Positions 29,261-38,755 of a stretch of DNA of 64,000 nt are shown here, one piece after another. A program made the position numbers and the translations under genes. Origin of the DNA: JAKACA01 sp963769255 (GTDB lineage Bacteria > Actinomycetota > Acidimicrobiia > Acidimicrobiales > Bog-793); the NCBI GenBank assembly GCA_963769255.1, contig CAVYKV010000001.1, positions 3,100,001 to 3,164,000 of the forward strand, read 5' to 3'. How positions within the stretch are numbered: position 1 is the stretch's first letter; each line of letters opens with the position of its first letter. Below the pieces are notes generated by a model, which saw nothing but the letters and a program-made list of their open reading frames with translations, ran no database searches and was not told the DNA's origin.

Positions 29261-29395
29261 GCCGAAAGCCGCTGTACGACGAGATGGGGGAAGGCAGGCC
29301 ATGGCAGGTGCGGCCGGCACGCAACGAGATGGGACCCTGCCCCGGAAGACGGTCCTGGCTTCGGGTGGCCTGTCCACCTCGAAGGCGAAAGTCGG

Positions 29396-30298
29396 TTGAG
29401 CCGGGTGGACGGCCCGGACATCGGTGAGCTGAGCCAGACGATCACCACCATCTGGCACGACAAGTCGCAACTCTCGGATGGCGCCGACACCATCGAGCTC
29501 GTCGTCGACATGGTCGACCGGGGTGAGATCCGCACCGTTGAGCGGGTGGAGGGGCGCTGGACGGTCAACGAGTGGGTGAAGATGGCCCTCCTTCTCTACA
29601 TGGACCTGCGCGGGCACGAGCGCATTCACGTGTTCGGGAGCGGCATTCCCGAGGAGGACCCTCGAGAGTTCGGAGAGTTCCTACTGAAGTCGCCGGAGCG
29701 CCTGAAGACGCAGTGGATGCCGTGTCCGACGACGGTCAGGTACGGCAGCTACGTGGGCGACGACGTTCGCCTCATGCCGAGCTTCGTCAGCATGGGAGTC
29801 TGGATCGGTCCGAGGGCGATGATCGCACCCGGTGCCTCCGTCGGCCTGTGCACTCACATCGGCGCAGACGTCTGGATCGGCGCCGGTGCGACGATTGGCA
29901 GCGTGATGCTCCTGCCGCTCAGCTCGAGACCGATCATCATCGAGGACGGGGCCTATGTCGGGATGCACGCCGTCGTCAGTGAAGGAACGGATCCCTACTT
30001 CGACGTGCCGGTCGCCGCCGACGACGGTGGCGTCGTCATCGGCGAACAGGCGGTCCTCGGAGCCGGCGTCGTGATCAGTGCCCACGTACCGGTGATCGAT
30101 CTGACGGGGGACGAACCCCGCGAGGTCCGGGGCGGAGTGCCCCCACGTGCCGTCGTCGTCCGGGGCTGCAAGGCAGATGCGGCCGCGCTGCACGGCTATG
30201 GCCGTACGGCCTCGCTCATCATCGGCTGGCGGCACGAAGGCAACGACTGGCAAGAGACGCTGCACGAGACTCTCCTCACCTATGGAGTGGAACCATGA
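29396..30298 (+). CDS. DapD-like (tetrahydrodipicolinate N-succinyltransferase family) hexapeptide protein
   Basis: A 300-residue left-handed beta-helix protein with TTG at 29396 (or GTG 29405) as start. The N-terminal helical part (VVDMVDRGEIRTVERVEGRWTVNEWVKMALLLYMDL) is DapD-like. The beta-helix reads VRLMPSFVSMGVWIGPRAMIAPGASVGLCTHIG and RPIIIEDGAYVGMHAVVSEG, corresponding to the DapD core. Substrate-site residues differ from lysine-pathway DapD (CTHIG for CAQIG; EDGAYVGMH for EDNCFIGAR). An acyltransferase role on another amino or acid substrate in this catabolic cluster is inferred. Confidence 0.8.
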   Translation: MSRVDGPDIGELSQTITTIWHDKSQLSDGADTIELVVDMVDRGEIRTVERVEGRWTVNEWVKMALLLYMDLRGHERIHVFGSGIPEEDPREFGEFLLKSPERLKTQWMPCPTTVRYGSYVGDDVRLMPSFVSMGVWIGPRAMIAPGASVGLCTHIGADVWIGAGATIGSVMLLPLSSRPIIIEDGAYVGMHAVVSEGTDPYFDVPVAADDGGVVIGEQAVLGAGVVISAHVPVIDLTGDEPREVRGGVPPRAVVVRGCKADAAALHGYGRTASLIIGWRHEGNDWQETLHETLLTYGVEP

Positions 30299-30326
30299 CG
30301 TGCCGACAGGAAGAACCGCCGCTTCG

Positions 30327-32100
30327 ATGAGGACCGGGGCGCAACTGCTCGTCGATGGTCTCGTGGACGAGCAAGTTCCGTACGCCGTCGGCCTTTGCGG
30401 GCACGGCATCCTCGGACTGCTGGACGCCCTCTACGAACGGACCGACGATATTGGGACGATCTCGGTGCATCACGAGAGCGTGGCGGCGTTGATGGCCGAT
30501 GCGTACTTCCGCGTTCGTGGCTCACCCATCGCGACGTTCACGTCGTGCGGCCCCGGATCGAGCAACCTCCCCGTCGGTGTGGCGTCCGCCTACATGGACT
30601 CCTCGGCGTTCCTCGCCATCACCGGCAACGTCCCGACCTCTCAGTGGAATCGGGGTCCGTTCCAGGAGACGGGCCGTCATTTTCAGGGCGACTTCGTGAA
30701 CGTCCTGAGACCCTTCGTCAAGAGAAGCTTCCAGCCCACCCGGGCCGACATGATTCCCCTCGCTTTGCGGCAGGCCTTCGGCCTGATGCGAATGGGACGC
30801 CCAGGACCGGTACACATCGATGTCCCGTTGAACGTCTTCGTCGAGACGACAGAATCCGCCGACGGACGCCTCGCCGACGGTCGCCGTGCAGCACCCGGGC
30901 GGTGCGGGAGATCCCGCCCTCGTGCGGCAGGCGTCGGAGCTCCTCCGAGGCGCCGCCCGGCCCGTCATCGTCGCCGGTCACGGCGTCGAGCTCTCGGGCG
31001 CCGAGGCGGCCCTGCGGGAGTTCGCCGAGGCCTCCGGGATCCCCGTGGCCACGAGCCCGCTCGGTAAGGGAGTGCTGGACGCACGGCACGAGCTGTCGCT
31101 CGGTGCCACGGGTCGTAACGGTTCCTATGCGGCCAACGCGGCGTGCCGGAACGCCGACGTGATCGTGGCACTCGGAACCCGCTTCGACGACCGCTCGACG
31201 AGCGCCTGGATTCCGGGATTCACCTACACGATCCCGCCAACCCGACTGATACACGTGGACATCGATCCCGCGGAGATCGGTCGGAACTATCCCGTCGATA
31301 TCGGAATCATCGGAGACGCCCGGCTCGTCCTCAACCAGCTGCGGCATTGCTGGGCGGAAGACGGTGTCGGCCGTGCCCCCGAAGAATGGCGCCAGCGTTG
31401 GGCCGAGTGGAAGCAGCGCTGGGAGTCTCACCTCGCCGGGCAGCGCTCGTCCGAGGCGGTGCCGCTTCACCCGGCTCGCGTGGTGTGGGCTGTACGCGAG
31501 GCCGTGCCCCATGAGGGCATCGTCCTCGCCGACGTGGGAGTCCACCACAACTGGCTCGTGTGCGATTACCCCGCCTACCGCTCACACTCGCTCCTGCAGA
31601 GTTGGGGATTCGCTTCCATGGGCTTCGGTGTGGCCGGCGCCCTCGGAGCCAAGTTGGCGGCGCCGGACCGCCCGGTGGTTGCCGTGTGCGGCGACGGCGG
31701 GTTCCTCATGACGTGCAGCGCGGTCGCGACTGCGGTGGAGTACCGGATCCCCGTGGTCTGGGTCGTGTGGAACAACGGCGGGTACGTGTCCATCCGTGAT
31801 CAGCAACTTGGCTTCTTTGGTCAAGGCAGAGAACTGGCGACCCGTTTCCGCAACCCTGATGGCGAGTTGGTGTCTGCTGATTTTGCGGCTCTTGGGCGGT
31901 CCATGGGGGCAGACGGCTACACGGTGACAACCCCGGCCGAACTGAGTGAGCGGCTCCTCTGTGCCGTGTCCGCAGGGGTGCCGACGGTTCTCGACGTCCC
32001 CGTGGACAGCGAGATCCCCCCGCCTGCGACGGGAAGTTGGAGTCTTCCTCCGCTGCCTCACCCGTTGCCGAACTTCGGCTGGAACGAGGACTGGTCGTGA
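30327..32100 (+). pseudogene. ThDP-dependent enzyme (acetolactate synthase-like), frameshifted near 30864
   Basis: The ATG at 30327 (GTG 30300 possible) starts MRTGAQLLVDGLVDEQVPYAVG. The N-terminal PYR domain has the catalytic Glu in HHESVAALMADAYFR. The ORF continues past VPLNVFVETTESADG into nonsense; the proper continuation (TVAVQHPGGAGDPALVRQA) is in the +1 frame and runs to 32100. The join needs one base removed at about 30861-30867, giving 590 residues. The C-terminal domain has the ThDP motif GDGGFLMTC...WVVWNN with FASMGFGVAGALGAK before it. It resembles acetolactate synthase, sulfopyruvate or other 2-keto acid ThDP enzymes; the reaction is not clear. Confidence 0.86.
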
Positions 32101-32116
32101 AGAGAGAGGGGATTCA

Positions 32117-32413
32117 TTGATTCGGCACGTGTTTCTCGGGCGCTGGCTGGCGACGACGACCGATGACGAGATCCAGGAGCTGATGTCTCGGTGGCGGGGC
32201 TTGCGGGGAATCGTGCCAGGGCTCACCTCGATCGAGGTGGGCCCGAACCGGGGCAACGATCAGACGTACGCCTTTGCGCTGGTCGCGGACTTCCCAGGCT
32301 GGGACGAGTGGGAGGCCTACATGTCCCACCCCGCCCATCGGGCCGTCGGCACGGAGCTGTCGGCGCGTCTCATCGATCCCGAGTCCCGTGCGGCCGTTCA
32401 GTTCGAGTACTAG
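32117..32413 (+). CDS. Dabb (A/B barrel) domain protein
   Basis: A 98-residue protein with a TTG start at 32117 preceded by GAGAGGGG. IRHVFLGRWLATTTDDEIQELM and YAFALVADFPGWDEWEAYMSHPAHRAVG match the stress-responsive alpha-beta barrel (Dabb) family. Such dimeric barrels act as small catabolic enzymes (isomerase, cyclase) or bind intermediates. It lies 16 bases after the ThDP enzyme and 94 bases before the aldehyde dehydrogenase. Confidence 0.8.
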   Translation: MIRHVFLGRWLATTTDDEIQELMSRWRGLRGIVPGLTSIEVGPNRGNDQTYAFALVADFPGWDEWEAYMSHPAHRAVGTELSARLIDPESRAAVQFEY

Positions 32414-32507
32414 GTAGCGAAGCGGTCATGCCACCGGTCCCCAGCTGCGTGAATCAGGTACCGCACGCCCGGTCGTACTCGTCCCTCGAGTCCGGAGCTG
32501 TCGGGGG

Positions 32508-33887
32508 ATGACCAGCCTTCTCGTGACCGACAAGTGGACCGGGCAGCGCATCGGTGAGCTCCCCTATTCGACCGACCACGAGGTCGACGATGCACTCGAG
32601 GCAGCCCAAGTCGCTCAGCGTCACCCATGGACTCCCTCGGAGCGGGCTGAGGCGCTGCACACGGCGCGGCGGATGCTGTCCGAGCGCCAGGACGACATCG
32701 CCGGCGTCATGCAACAAGAGACGGGCTTCACGCCCGGCGACGTTCGAGACGAATTCAAGCGGGCGCTCGTGACGCTGCGCCTGTGCGCAGAAGAAGCCAC
32801 CCGGCTGGCGGGCGAGGTGGTGGCGCTGGGCGCCAGCCCCGGCTTCGAGGAGCGGGTCGCCTTCACGATTCGCGTCCCGGCCGGCGTGGTGCTCGCCATC
32901 ACACCGTTCAACGCACCGCTCAACACCGTCTGCCACAAGGTAGGGCCGGCCCTGGCCGCAGGGAACTCCGTGATCTTGAAGCCTGCCGCCTTCACACCAC
33001 TCACCGCTCGGGCATTCGTGGAACTGCTCTGGGAGGCCGGAGTTCCCCGGGAGCGCCTGCATGTGCTCTACGGGACCGGCGGCGACCTCGGCCTGCGCCT
33101 GCTCCGTGACCCTCGGGTCGACTTCACGACGTTCACCGGCTCGACCGAGGTCGGCCTTGTCGTCAAGCGCGAAACTGGCATTCGGCCCGTGCAGCTCGAG
33201 CTGGGAAGCGTGTCCGTCACCGTCGTCTGCGACGACGCCAACCTGGCTCAGGTCGCCGCCGACGTACAGCGAGCCGGTTACCGAAAGGCAGGACAGGTCT
33301 GCACCTCCGTCCAGGTGCTCTTCGTTCACCGGTCGATCTACGACCGCGCCGTGGACGCCCTCGCCGCCAGGGTGGAGGAATTGCAGGCCGGAGATCCACG
33401 TGCCGAGGGGACGCGGGTCGGTCCGCTGATCTGCGAACCGGCGGCGGAGCGAGCGAGCGAACTGGTGGAGGGAGCGACCTCGACGGGCGCCAGGGTGGTC
33501 GTGGGCGGGACCGCCGTGGGGAGCCTCTTCGCGCCCAGCCTCATCGCTGACGTCCGACCCGAGATGGACCTGGCGAGGCAGGAGATCTTCGCACCCGTCG
33601 TCGCGGCGATCCCCTACAACGACGCGACGACCGCTCTCGGGGAGATCAACGCCGGGCGCTACGGCTTACAGGCGGGCGTCTACACCGAACGCATCGGCGA
33701 TGCACTCTGGTGGGCACGAGGATTGCAGGTCGGCGGCGTCATCGTCAACGGCACCTCGAGCACTCGGGCCGACGGCATGCCCTACGGCGGGGTGAAGGAC
33801 AGCGGCTTCGGGCGGGAAGGTCCCGCCTACGCCATCCAGGAGATGACGACGTCTCGGCTCATCATGTGGGGTGGCACGGCCTCGTGA
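32508..33887 (+). CDS. Aldehyde dehydrogenase family protein
   Basis: A 459-residue NAD(P)-dependent aldehyde dehydrogenase. Catalytic residues are Glu231 in QLELGS and Cys265 in KAGQVCTSVQ, with the family's 34-residue spacing. TPFNAPLNTVCHKVGPALAAGNSVILKPAAFTP is the cofactor-binding segment and FTTFTGSTEVG the Rossmann motif. LELGSVSVTVV replaces the usual LELGGKNP, a minor deviation. The short N-terminus resembles semialdehyde or lactaldehyde dehydrogenases. It ends the GntR-DapD-ThDP-Dabb group and probably oxidises the aldehyde made by the ThDP enzyme (inference). Confidence 0.92.
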   Translation: MTSLLVTDKWTGQRIGELPYSTDHEVDDALEAAQVAQRHPWTPSERAEALHTARRMLSERQDDIAGVMQQETGFTPGDVRDEFKRALVTLRLCAEEATRLAGEVVALGASPGFEERVAFTIRVPAGVVLAITPFNAPLNTVCHKVGPALAAGNSVILKPAAFTPLTARAFVELLWEAGVPRERLHVLYGTGGDLGLRLLRDPRVDFTTFTGSTEVGLVVKRETGIRPVQLELGSVSVTVVCDDANLAQVAADVQRAGYRKAGQVCTSVQVLFVHRSIYDRAVDALAARVEELQAGDPRAEGTRVGPLICEPAAERASELVEGATSTGARVVVGGTAVGSLFAPSLIADVRPEMDLARQEIFAPVVAAIPYNDATTALGEINAGRYGLQAGVYTERIGDALWWARGLQVGGVIVNGTSSTRADGMPYGGVKDSGFGREGPAYAIQEMTTSRLIMWGGTAS

Positions 33888-33940
33888 GGATCAACGGATC
33901 CCAGCGTCTGAAGCGCCACCGTGTAACCGAGCCGGACGGC

Positions 33941-34693
33941 TCACGTCACGACCCCGCCGTTTGGGGAGAGCACCTCCCCGCAATACATGGCGCCCTCCGT
34001 TGCAAGGTACTCGACCGTGCGGGCGACCTCCTGGGGAGTCACGAGACGGCGCAACGGCACGGTGGCAAGGAACTCCGGGCTGCGGGAGGGAGAGTCGGCC
34101 GCCAGCAAGGGCGTGTCGGTCGGCCCCGGCGCCACGCAGTTGACCCGGATCCCGGTCTGCGCGACCTCGAGCGCGAGAGACTTCACGAGTCCGAGGACGG
34201 CGCCCTTCGCGGCGACGTAGTGCAGATTCATCGCACCGCCGCTCAGCGCCAGCTCCGACGAGATGGCAACGATGACGCCCGAGTTCTGCTCCAGCATCCG
34301 CGGCAGGACCGCGCGGCAGGCGTTCACCGTGCCGCCGAGGATGACCGTGAGCATGCGATCCCACTGCTCCGGACCGATGGCGGTGACCGAGATGCCCGAC
34401 TCGTAGTAGCCGGCCGCCGTCACGAGCAGGTCGATCCGACCGAACGCAGAGGCGACCCGTCCGGCGGCGGTGCGCATGCCGGCAAGATCGACGACGTCGC
34501 ACTCGAGCGACATCTCGGCCCGCGACGAGCGAAGGTCGATCCCAACGGTTCGCCAACCGTGAAGCGCCAGCAGGTCCAGGCAGGCAGCGCCGATACCGCT
34601 GGCGGCGCCGGTCACGACGGCGACAGGCGAATCGGCCGGTCCTGTCACGACTGCTGCACGCTCATCGCGTCGGCCGCCCGACCCGGTCGCCAT
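33941..34693 (-). CDS. SDR family oxidoreductase (intact paralogue of the frameshifted SDR)
   Basis: A 250-residue classical SDR. AVVTGAASGIGAACLDLL binds the cofactor, VGIDLRSS has the Asp typical of NAD use. Catalytic Ser (AISSELALSG) and Tyr-x-x-x-Lys (HYVAAKGAV) are present. A characteristic LVTAAGYYESGISVT segment and the C-terminal GAMYCGEVLSPNGGVV closely match the broken gene at 20251-20959. The N-terminus reads MATGSGGRRDE; a later start near VVTGPADSP is possible. It is convergent with the aldehyde dehydrogenase (53-base gap). Confidence 0.9.
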   Translation of the reverse strand: MATGSGGRRDERAAVVTGPADSPVAVVTGAASGIGAACLDLLALHGWRTVGIDLRSSRAEMSLECDVVDLAGMRTAAGRVASAFGRIDLLVTAAGYYESGISVTAIGPEQWDRMLTVILGGTVNACRAVLPRMLEQNSGVIVAISSELALSGGAMNLHYVAAKGAVLGLVKSLALEVAQTGIRVNCVAPGPTDTPLLAADSPSRSPEFLATVPLRRLVTPQEVARTVEYLATEGAMYCGEVLSPNGGVVT

Positions 34694-35192
34694 CGGATGC
34701 TCCCATCGGGCGCCGGTCCCGGCCGACGCCGACGCACGCGGGCCGAAGGCGGACGTCCTCCCCCGTCTTCGCGATGCAGGCAGGTCTCACCGATGAAGGG
34801 CGAGACCTGCGAGTAGCCATCCGACAGCCAGCCCTAGATATGGCAGGGCGGTGAATCCGGGCGTACCAAACGAGCATGGTCGTAATCTTAGCCATGCCGA
34901 GACATCGTTCATAGACCTGGCCAAGTCACAAGACTCAGCCGACTGATCATGAGGCGGATGTTCGCGCCCGCGCGACGCTTCTCGAAGTGGGCTCCACAAC
35001 CGAACAGCCAGCTCTTCGTTGACGCTGGAGCAACTGGACCCCAGTCGTCCCCGCATCTATGCGACTCCAGTTCGGATCCTTTGGTGGACTTTGTAGTGGA
35101 GTATGAGAGGAGTCTTTCCCTGCCGTCACATGATCGCCGACTCGCAGCTATCAACACTTGACATTCATGCCCTTTTACTGTAGTACCTATTT
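34694..35192. other. Intergenic region (499 bases) with a hairpin
   Basis: Divergent spacer between the SDR (minus) and the binding-protein gene (plus), with GC falling to around 50% at its right end. GCAGGTCTC-type arms at 34780-34788 and 34802-34810 form a perfect 9-bp stem with a 13-base loop but no T run, so it is not a classical terminator. Short frames here have no recognisable domain. The right end carries the promoter at 35158. Confidence 0.55.
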
Positions 35193-35193
35193 A
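35158..35193 (+). promoter_or_regulatory. Predicted leaderless promoter of the binding-protein gene
   Basis: A perfect TTGACA (35158-35163), a 17-base spacer and TAGTAC (35181-35186) end 6 bases before the ATG at 35193. The expected transcription start coincides with the A of the ATG, and no ribosome-binding site is present between. This is the pattern of a leaderless mRNA, common in actinobacteria. Confidence 0.55.
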
Positions 35194-36815
35194 TGGAGAA
35201 AGATCTTTCCGATCGCGCTGGCTCTTTGACCGACGGACCCCGCGTTCCCGCCGCGATTTCCCGAAGGCAGTTTCTGCAGACGGCCGTCGCCGGCGGCCTG
35301 GCGCTCGGGAGCGCGAGCGTCCTCGCAGCCTGTGGTAGCAGTTCCTCGTCGACGCCGACGTCGACAACCGCAAGCGGATCAGCACGTCGCGGGGGCACGT
35401 TGACCGCAGCGATGACCAGCGGCGGCACTACTGACACGCTCGACGCCCACACCGCCGTCACCCAGGTTGCCTGGGCGTACGTCAACTGCCTCTACGAGCC
35501 GCTCGTCTACATGAAACCAAACGCCCAGTACGAGTTGTGGCTCGCCGAGGAGATCACGTCCAACTCGACCGCCACCGAGTGGACCATCCGGCTCCGTCCC
35601 GGGGTGACATTCCACAACGGCAAGACCCTTGGTGCTGACGACGTCATCTTCACGTTTCAGCGGATCCTCAACCCGAAGACGCCTCTCGAGGGGGCTGGCC
35701 TGCTCACCCCCATCGCCACAGGCGCCCTGACCAAGGTGGACGACCTCACGGTCAAGGTGCCCTGCACGACACCGTTCTCCACGTTCGTCGAGGTCCTTGG
35801 ACTGTGGCTCTACGACGTGGTGCCCGTTGGCTACGACCCAAAGCACCCGGTCGGAACAGGAGCATTCACGTACGAGAGCTTTACCCCAGGTGTTCAGGCT
35901 GTATTCAACCGGAATCCGAACTATTGGCGGCACCCCTATCCGTATCTCGATAAGCTGATTATCAGCGACTTTCCCGATGAAACGAGTCAGGTAAATGCAC
36001 TGCTCTCCGGGGCCGCACAGGCCGTCAATAACCTGTCGCTCGGTTCCGTCAAGACGCTGCAGAACTCGAGCAAGGAGGTGCTCGTTTCTGACAGCGGAGG
36101 GTTCGACCCCTTTACGATGCGTGTCGACCAACCGCCCTTCAATGACGTACGTGTGCGCCAGGCTATGCGCCTCATTTGCGATCGCAAGCAGATGCTGGAG
36201 CTCATCTTCGGTGGGCATGGGACGATCGGCAATGACGTCTTCGCCATCTTCGATGCCGCCTACGACCAGTCGCTTCCTCAGCGGGAACAGGACATCGCGC
36301 AAGCGAAGTCGCTACTGAGGGCTGCCGGCCACGACGGCATGACGGTGCAGCTCGCGACGGCGGACATCGGCCCCGGAACCGTGCTCGTCGCCCAGGTTCT
36401 CGCCCAGCAGGCGAAGGCTGCCGGCGTGACGGTGAACCTGGACCAGGTGACATCGGCTGTCCTCTATGGTCCGACCTTCTTGAAGTGGCCCTTCGCCCAG
36501 GACCTTTGGTTCTACAACCCGTACCTGGCGCAGGCTGCCCTCACGACGCTGCCGACGGCGCCGTTCAACGAGACGCACTTCAACAACGCGCAGTACGCGC
36601 AGCTCTATACGGAGGCTCAGCGCACGCTCGACGTCTCGAAGCGCTACGAGCTCGAACACGAGATGATGACGATCGACTACGAGCAAGGCGGCATGATCAT
36701 CCCCTACTTCACGCCCCTGATCGACGGATACCAGCCGCAGGTGCACGGCTTTGTCCCTTCGAAGACAGGTCTCTCGTTCAATAGCTACAACTTCGCCGAG
36801 ATGTGGCTCTCCTAA
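35193..36815 (+). CDS. ABC transporter substrate-binding protein, family 5 (Tat lipoprotein)
   Basis: A 540-residue extracytoplasmic binding protein. The N-terminus has a Tat motif (SRRQFLQ) with a hydrophobic stretch and a lipobox LAAC with Cys47 as lipidation site, then a Ser/Thr-rich linker. The SBP_bac_5 domain includes VNCLYEPLVYMKPNAQYELWLAEEI, VTFHNGKTLGADDVIFTFQRI and FNRNPNYWRHPYPYLDKL. The family binds oligopeptides, opines, nickel or glycosides. No permease or ATPase genes follow; the next gene is convergent after 6 bases, so the transporter must be elsewhere. Confidence 0.93.
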   Translation: MEKDLSDRAGSLTDGPRVPAAISRRQFLQTAVAGGLALGSASVLAACGSSSSSTPTSTTASGSARRGGTLTAAMTSGGTTDTLDAHTAVTQVAWAYVNCLYEPLVYMKPNAQYELWLAEEITSNSTATEWTIRLRPGVTFHNGKTLGADDVIFTFQRILNPKTPLEGAGLLTPIATGALTKVDDLTVKVPCTTPFSTFVEVLGLWLYDVVPVGYDPKHPVGTGAFTYESFTPGVQAVFNRNPNYWRHPYPYLDKLIISDFPDETSQVNALLSGAAQAVNNLSLGSVKTLQNSSKEVLVSDSGGFDPFTMRVDQPPFNDVRVRQAMRLICDRKQMLELIFGGHGTIGNDVFAIFDAAYDQSLPQREQDIAQAKSLLRAAGHDGMTVQLATADIGPGTVLVAQVLAQQAKAAGVTVNLDQVTSAVLYGPTFLKWPFAQDLWFYNPYLAQAALTTLPTAPFNETHFNNAQYAQLYTEAQRTLDVSKRYELEHEMMTIDYEQGGMIIPYFTPLIDGYQPQVHGFVPSKTGLSFNSYNFAEMWLS

Positions 36816-36821
36816 CGAGCC

Positions 36822-38747
36822 TTACGGACCCTCCGAGCGGAACACCGGGTCCGAGTCGGGGCCGCCCGGCTCCTCGCTGCTGGCGACGACGAGGAAGGTG
36901 GGACGGTTCGCCTTCGTGAACGTGAGGGCGATCGCCCGTCGCTGACCGAGCAGGTCGGGAACGAGCACGAGGAGCTGGGTGACGAAGCGACCCCCATGCG
37001 CCTTCACGGTGACAGCTGTCCCCGAGGCGTTCGGTGTCGACCACTCGACCGTTACGGAGGCGTTGTTCGGGAAGTCGACGCCGGTGACCGTGACGACGCT
37101 GCCCGGGGGCCCCACCGTCGGCTGCAGCATCAGACGCGGACGCTTCTTCGGGTGCTTCGGGGGCGGCGGTGGCGGCGGCGGCTTCTTGTGGTGCTTGCCG
37201 ACGATGGTCAGGCTCTGCGAGGTCTCGGCGAGTGTGGAGGAGAGCCGGTACGGCGTCTGTCCCGGCCCATTCGCCACCCATGACGTCGGAGTCCCGGAAA
37301 AGGCGGGCGGGATGGAGGTTCCGACGGCGTCCGTTTCGACGAGGGTGACGGTGTAGGTACCGGCGGAGGTGTAGACGTGCGTCTCCGTGTCGGAGGAGGT
37401 CGTGGCGACCGGCGTGCCGTCACCGAAGTTCCAGCGATAGCTCGTCACGGCGCCGTACTTCACCGTGGAGGTGGCGGCATCGAAGCCGGAGGCCGAGCCG
37501 GCGAGGGCGGGGCTTACGGTGAGGTGCGCATGGGGCGCCTGGTCCGGGGTGATCGCCATGCCGACGGGATACAGGAGATTGCTCGGCAGCGACAGCGCGG
37601 GCTGGAGGTTCATGACCGGGTCCCCGGCCGCCGTGACGTTGCCGAGGGAGACGGCGAACAGGAAGGGAGTCGGGACCCCGGCGTCGCTCTCGAGCGTCAC
37701 AGTGGCGAGCAGCGTGGCACCGGAGGGCGCCTCGGCGAGGCGGATGCCCGCGTTGGCATCGGCGAGCGGGAAGCCCGTCACGGTCTGCAGCGAGTCCGTC
37801 GTGATGTTGCCCGGCGCCGTCAGCGGGAAGCCGATCACCGACGCCTGGGCGTTGGCGTTGATCACGCCGGCGTAGAGGTTCTTACCGTGCGGCCCCACCG
37901 TCACCGAGTCCACCCCGGGCAGCGGGACGACGTCGAAGGGGGTCTCGGTCGCCGAGATGGGCAGTTGGAGACCGAAGACCTCGCCTCGGTCGCAGCCGAA
38001 GATCTCGTTGCCCGTCGGCGTGAGGGCGAGGCCCGAGACGCCGATGCGCTCGGCGAAGGTGGGCGACCTCTGTGCCCAGACGGCGACCGGCGGGTTCGTC
38101 GTCCCGAGCGGGAGCTCCATCACGGCCTCCCCGTCGACGTCTTGGAAGACCCCGAAGGCGCCGACGTAGGCCGTCTTCCCGTCGGCTGCGATGGCAAGGC
38201 TGTGCGCCTGCTCGAGGTCGAAGGGAGAGCTCTCCGCCGTGAGGGTGCTGGCGATGTCGGCGACCTCGGTGACGGTCTGGGTCCCGAGATCGACCTGGTA
38301 CAGGAAGCCGAAGGCGGTGAGGACGTAGGCAACGGCGGAGTTCGCCGGGTCGGCCCCGACGGCGACGAGCGTGCCCTCGTTGCCCGGGAGGGTGCCGAAC
38401 GGTCCGATGGCGACGCCGGTCGTCGTGTCGATCGTCCCGAGATCCTCGGAGCCGTCCTCGTTGCCGAGGACGACGGCGGTGGACGAGTCCGCCGAGATGG
38501 CGACGCCGCTCAGCTCCCCATCGCCGGAGAGGGCGTTCGTCTGCGTTGGCGTCGACGTGCCGCCTGCGGCGATGGCCGACAGCGTGAAGGCGTCCACCTC
38601 CCCGGCGTTCGCCGTCACGTAGACGAGGGGCGAGGCCCCGATTGGGGCGCCCGTGGCGATCGTGCGGCCGGGGACGGTGCTGACGAGGCCGAGGCCGACG
38701 ACGAGGGCGGCCAGCAGGACGAAACGGGGGCGCCGTAGCCGGCTCAC
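36822..38747 (-). CDS. Secreted/surface beta-propeller protein with PKD and Ig-like domains
   Basis: A 641-residue protein starting at GTG 38747, 8 bases after the upstream stop. It has a signal peptide (RPRFVLLAALVVGLGLVSTV), a seven-bladed-type YncE-like propeller (residues 35-400; GVAISADSSTAVVLG, SLAIAADGKTAYVGA and VTVGPHGKNLYAG as blade repeats), a PKD domain (YRWNFGDGTPV, HVYTSAGTYTVTLVE), a Pro/Lys-rich linker with eight consecutive prolines, and an IPT/TIG-like C-terminal domain (PTVGPPGSVVTVTGVDFP). It is the last gene of the minus-strand operon that carries the PAAR gene. It probably sits outside the cell and binds polymers or proteins; no enzymatic motif is seen. Confidence 0.78.
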   Translation of the reverse strand: MSRLRRPRFVLLAALVVGLGLVSTVPGRTIATGAPIGASPLVYVTANAGEVDAFTLSAIAAGGTSTPTQTNALSGDGELSGVAISADSSTAVVLGNEDGSEDLGTIDTTTGVAIGPFGTLPGNEGTLVAVGADPANSAVAYVLTAFGFLYQVDLGTQTVTEVADIASTLTAESSPFDLEQAHSLAIAADGKTAYVGAFGVFQDVDGEAVMELPLGTTNPPVAVWAQRSPTFAERIGVSGLALTPTGNEIFGCDRGEVFGLQLPISATETPFDVVPLPGVDSVTVGPHGKNLYAGVINANAQASVIGFPLTAPGNITTDSLQTVTGFPLADANAGIRLAEAPSGATLLATVTLESDAGVPTPFLFAVSLGNVTAAGDPVMNLQPALSLPSNLLYPVGMAITPDQAPHAHLTVSPALAGSASGFDAATSTVKYGAVTSYRWNFGDGTPVATTSSDTETHVYTSAGTYTVTLVETDAVGTSIPPAFSGTPTSWVANGPGQTPYRLSSTLAETSQSLTIVGKHHKKPPPPPPPPKHPKKRPRLMLQPTVGPPGSVVTVTGVDFPNNASVTVEWSTPNASGTAVTVKAHGGRFVTQLLVLVPDLLGQRRAIALTFTKANRPTFLVVASSEEPGGPDSDPVFRSEGP

Positions 38748-38755
38748 GCGGCGGC

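Noticed and set aside
29301..29399. 32-codon frame ending in TTGA overlap with the DapD-like gene
   Set aside because: It has a GGGGGAAGG sequence upstream but no recognisable product or attenuator structure; too little to call a leader peptide.
34780..34810. 9-bp perfect stem with 13-base loop as a terminator
   Set aside because: No T run follows in either direction, and no gene ends next to it.
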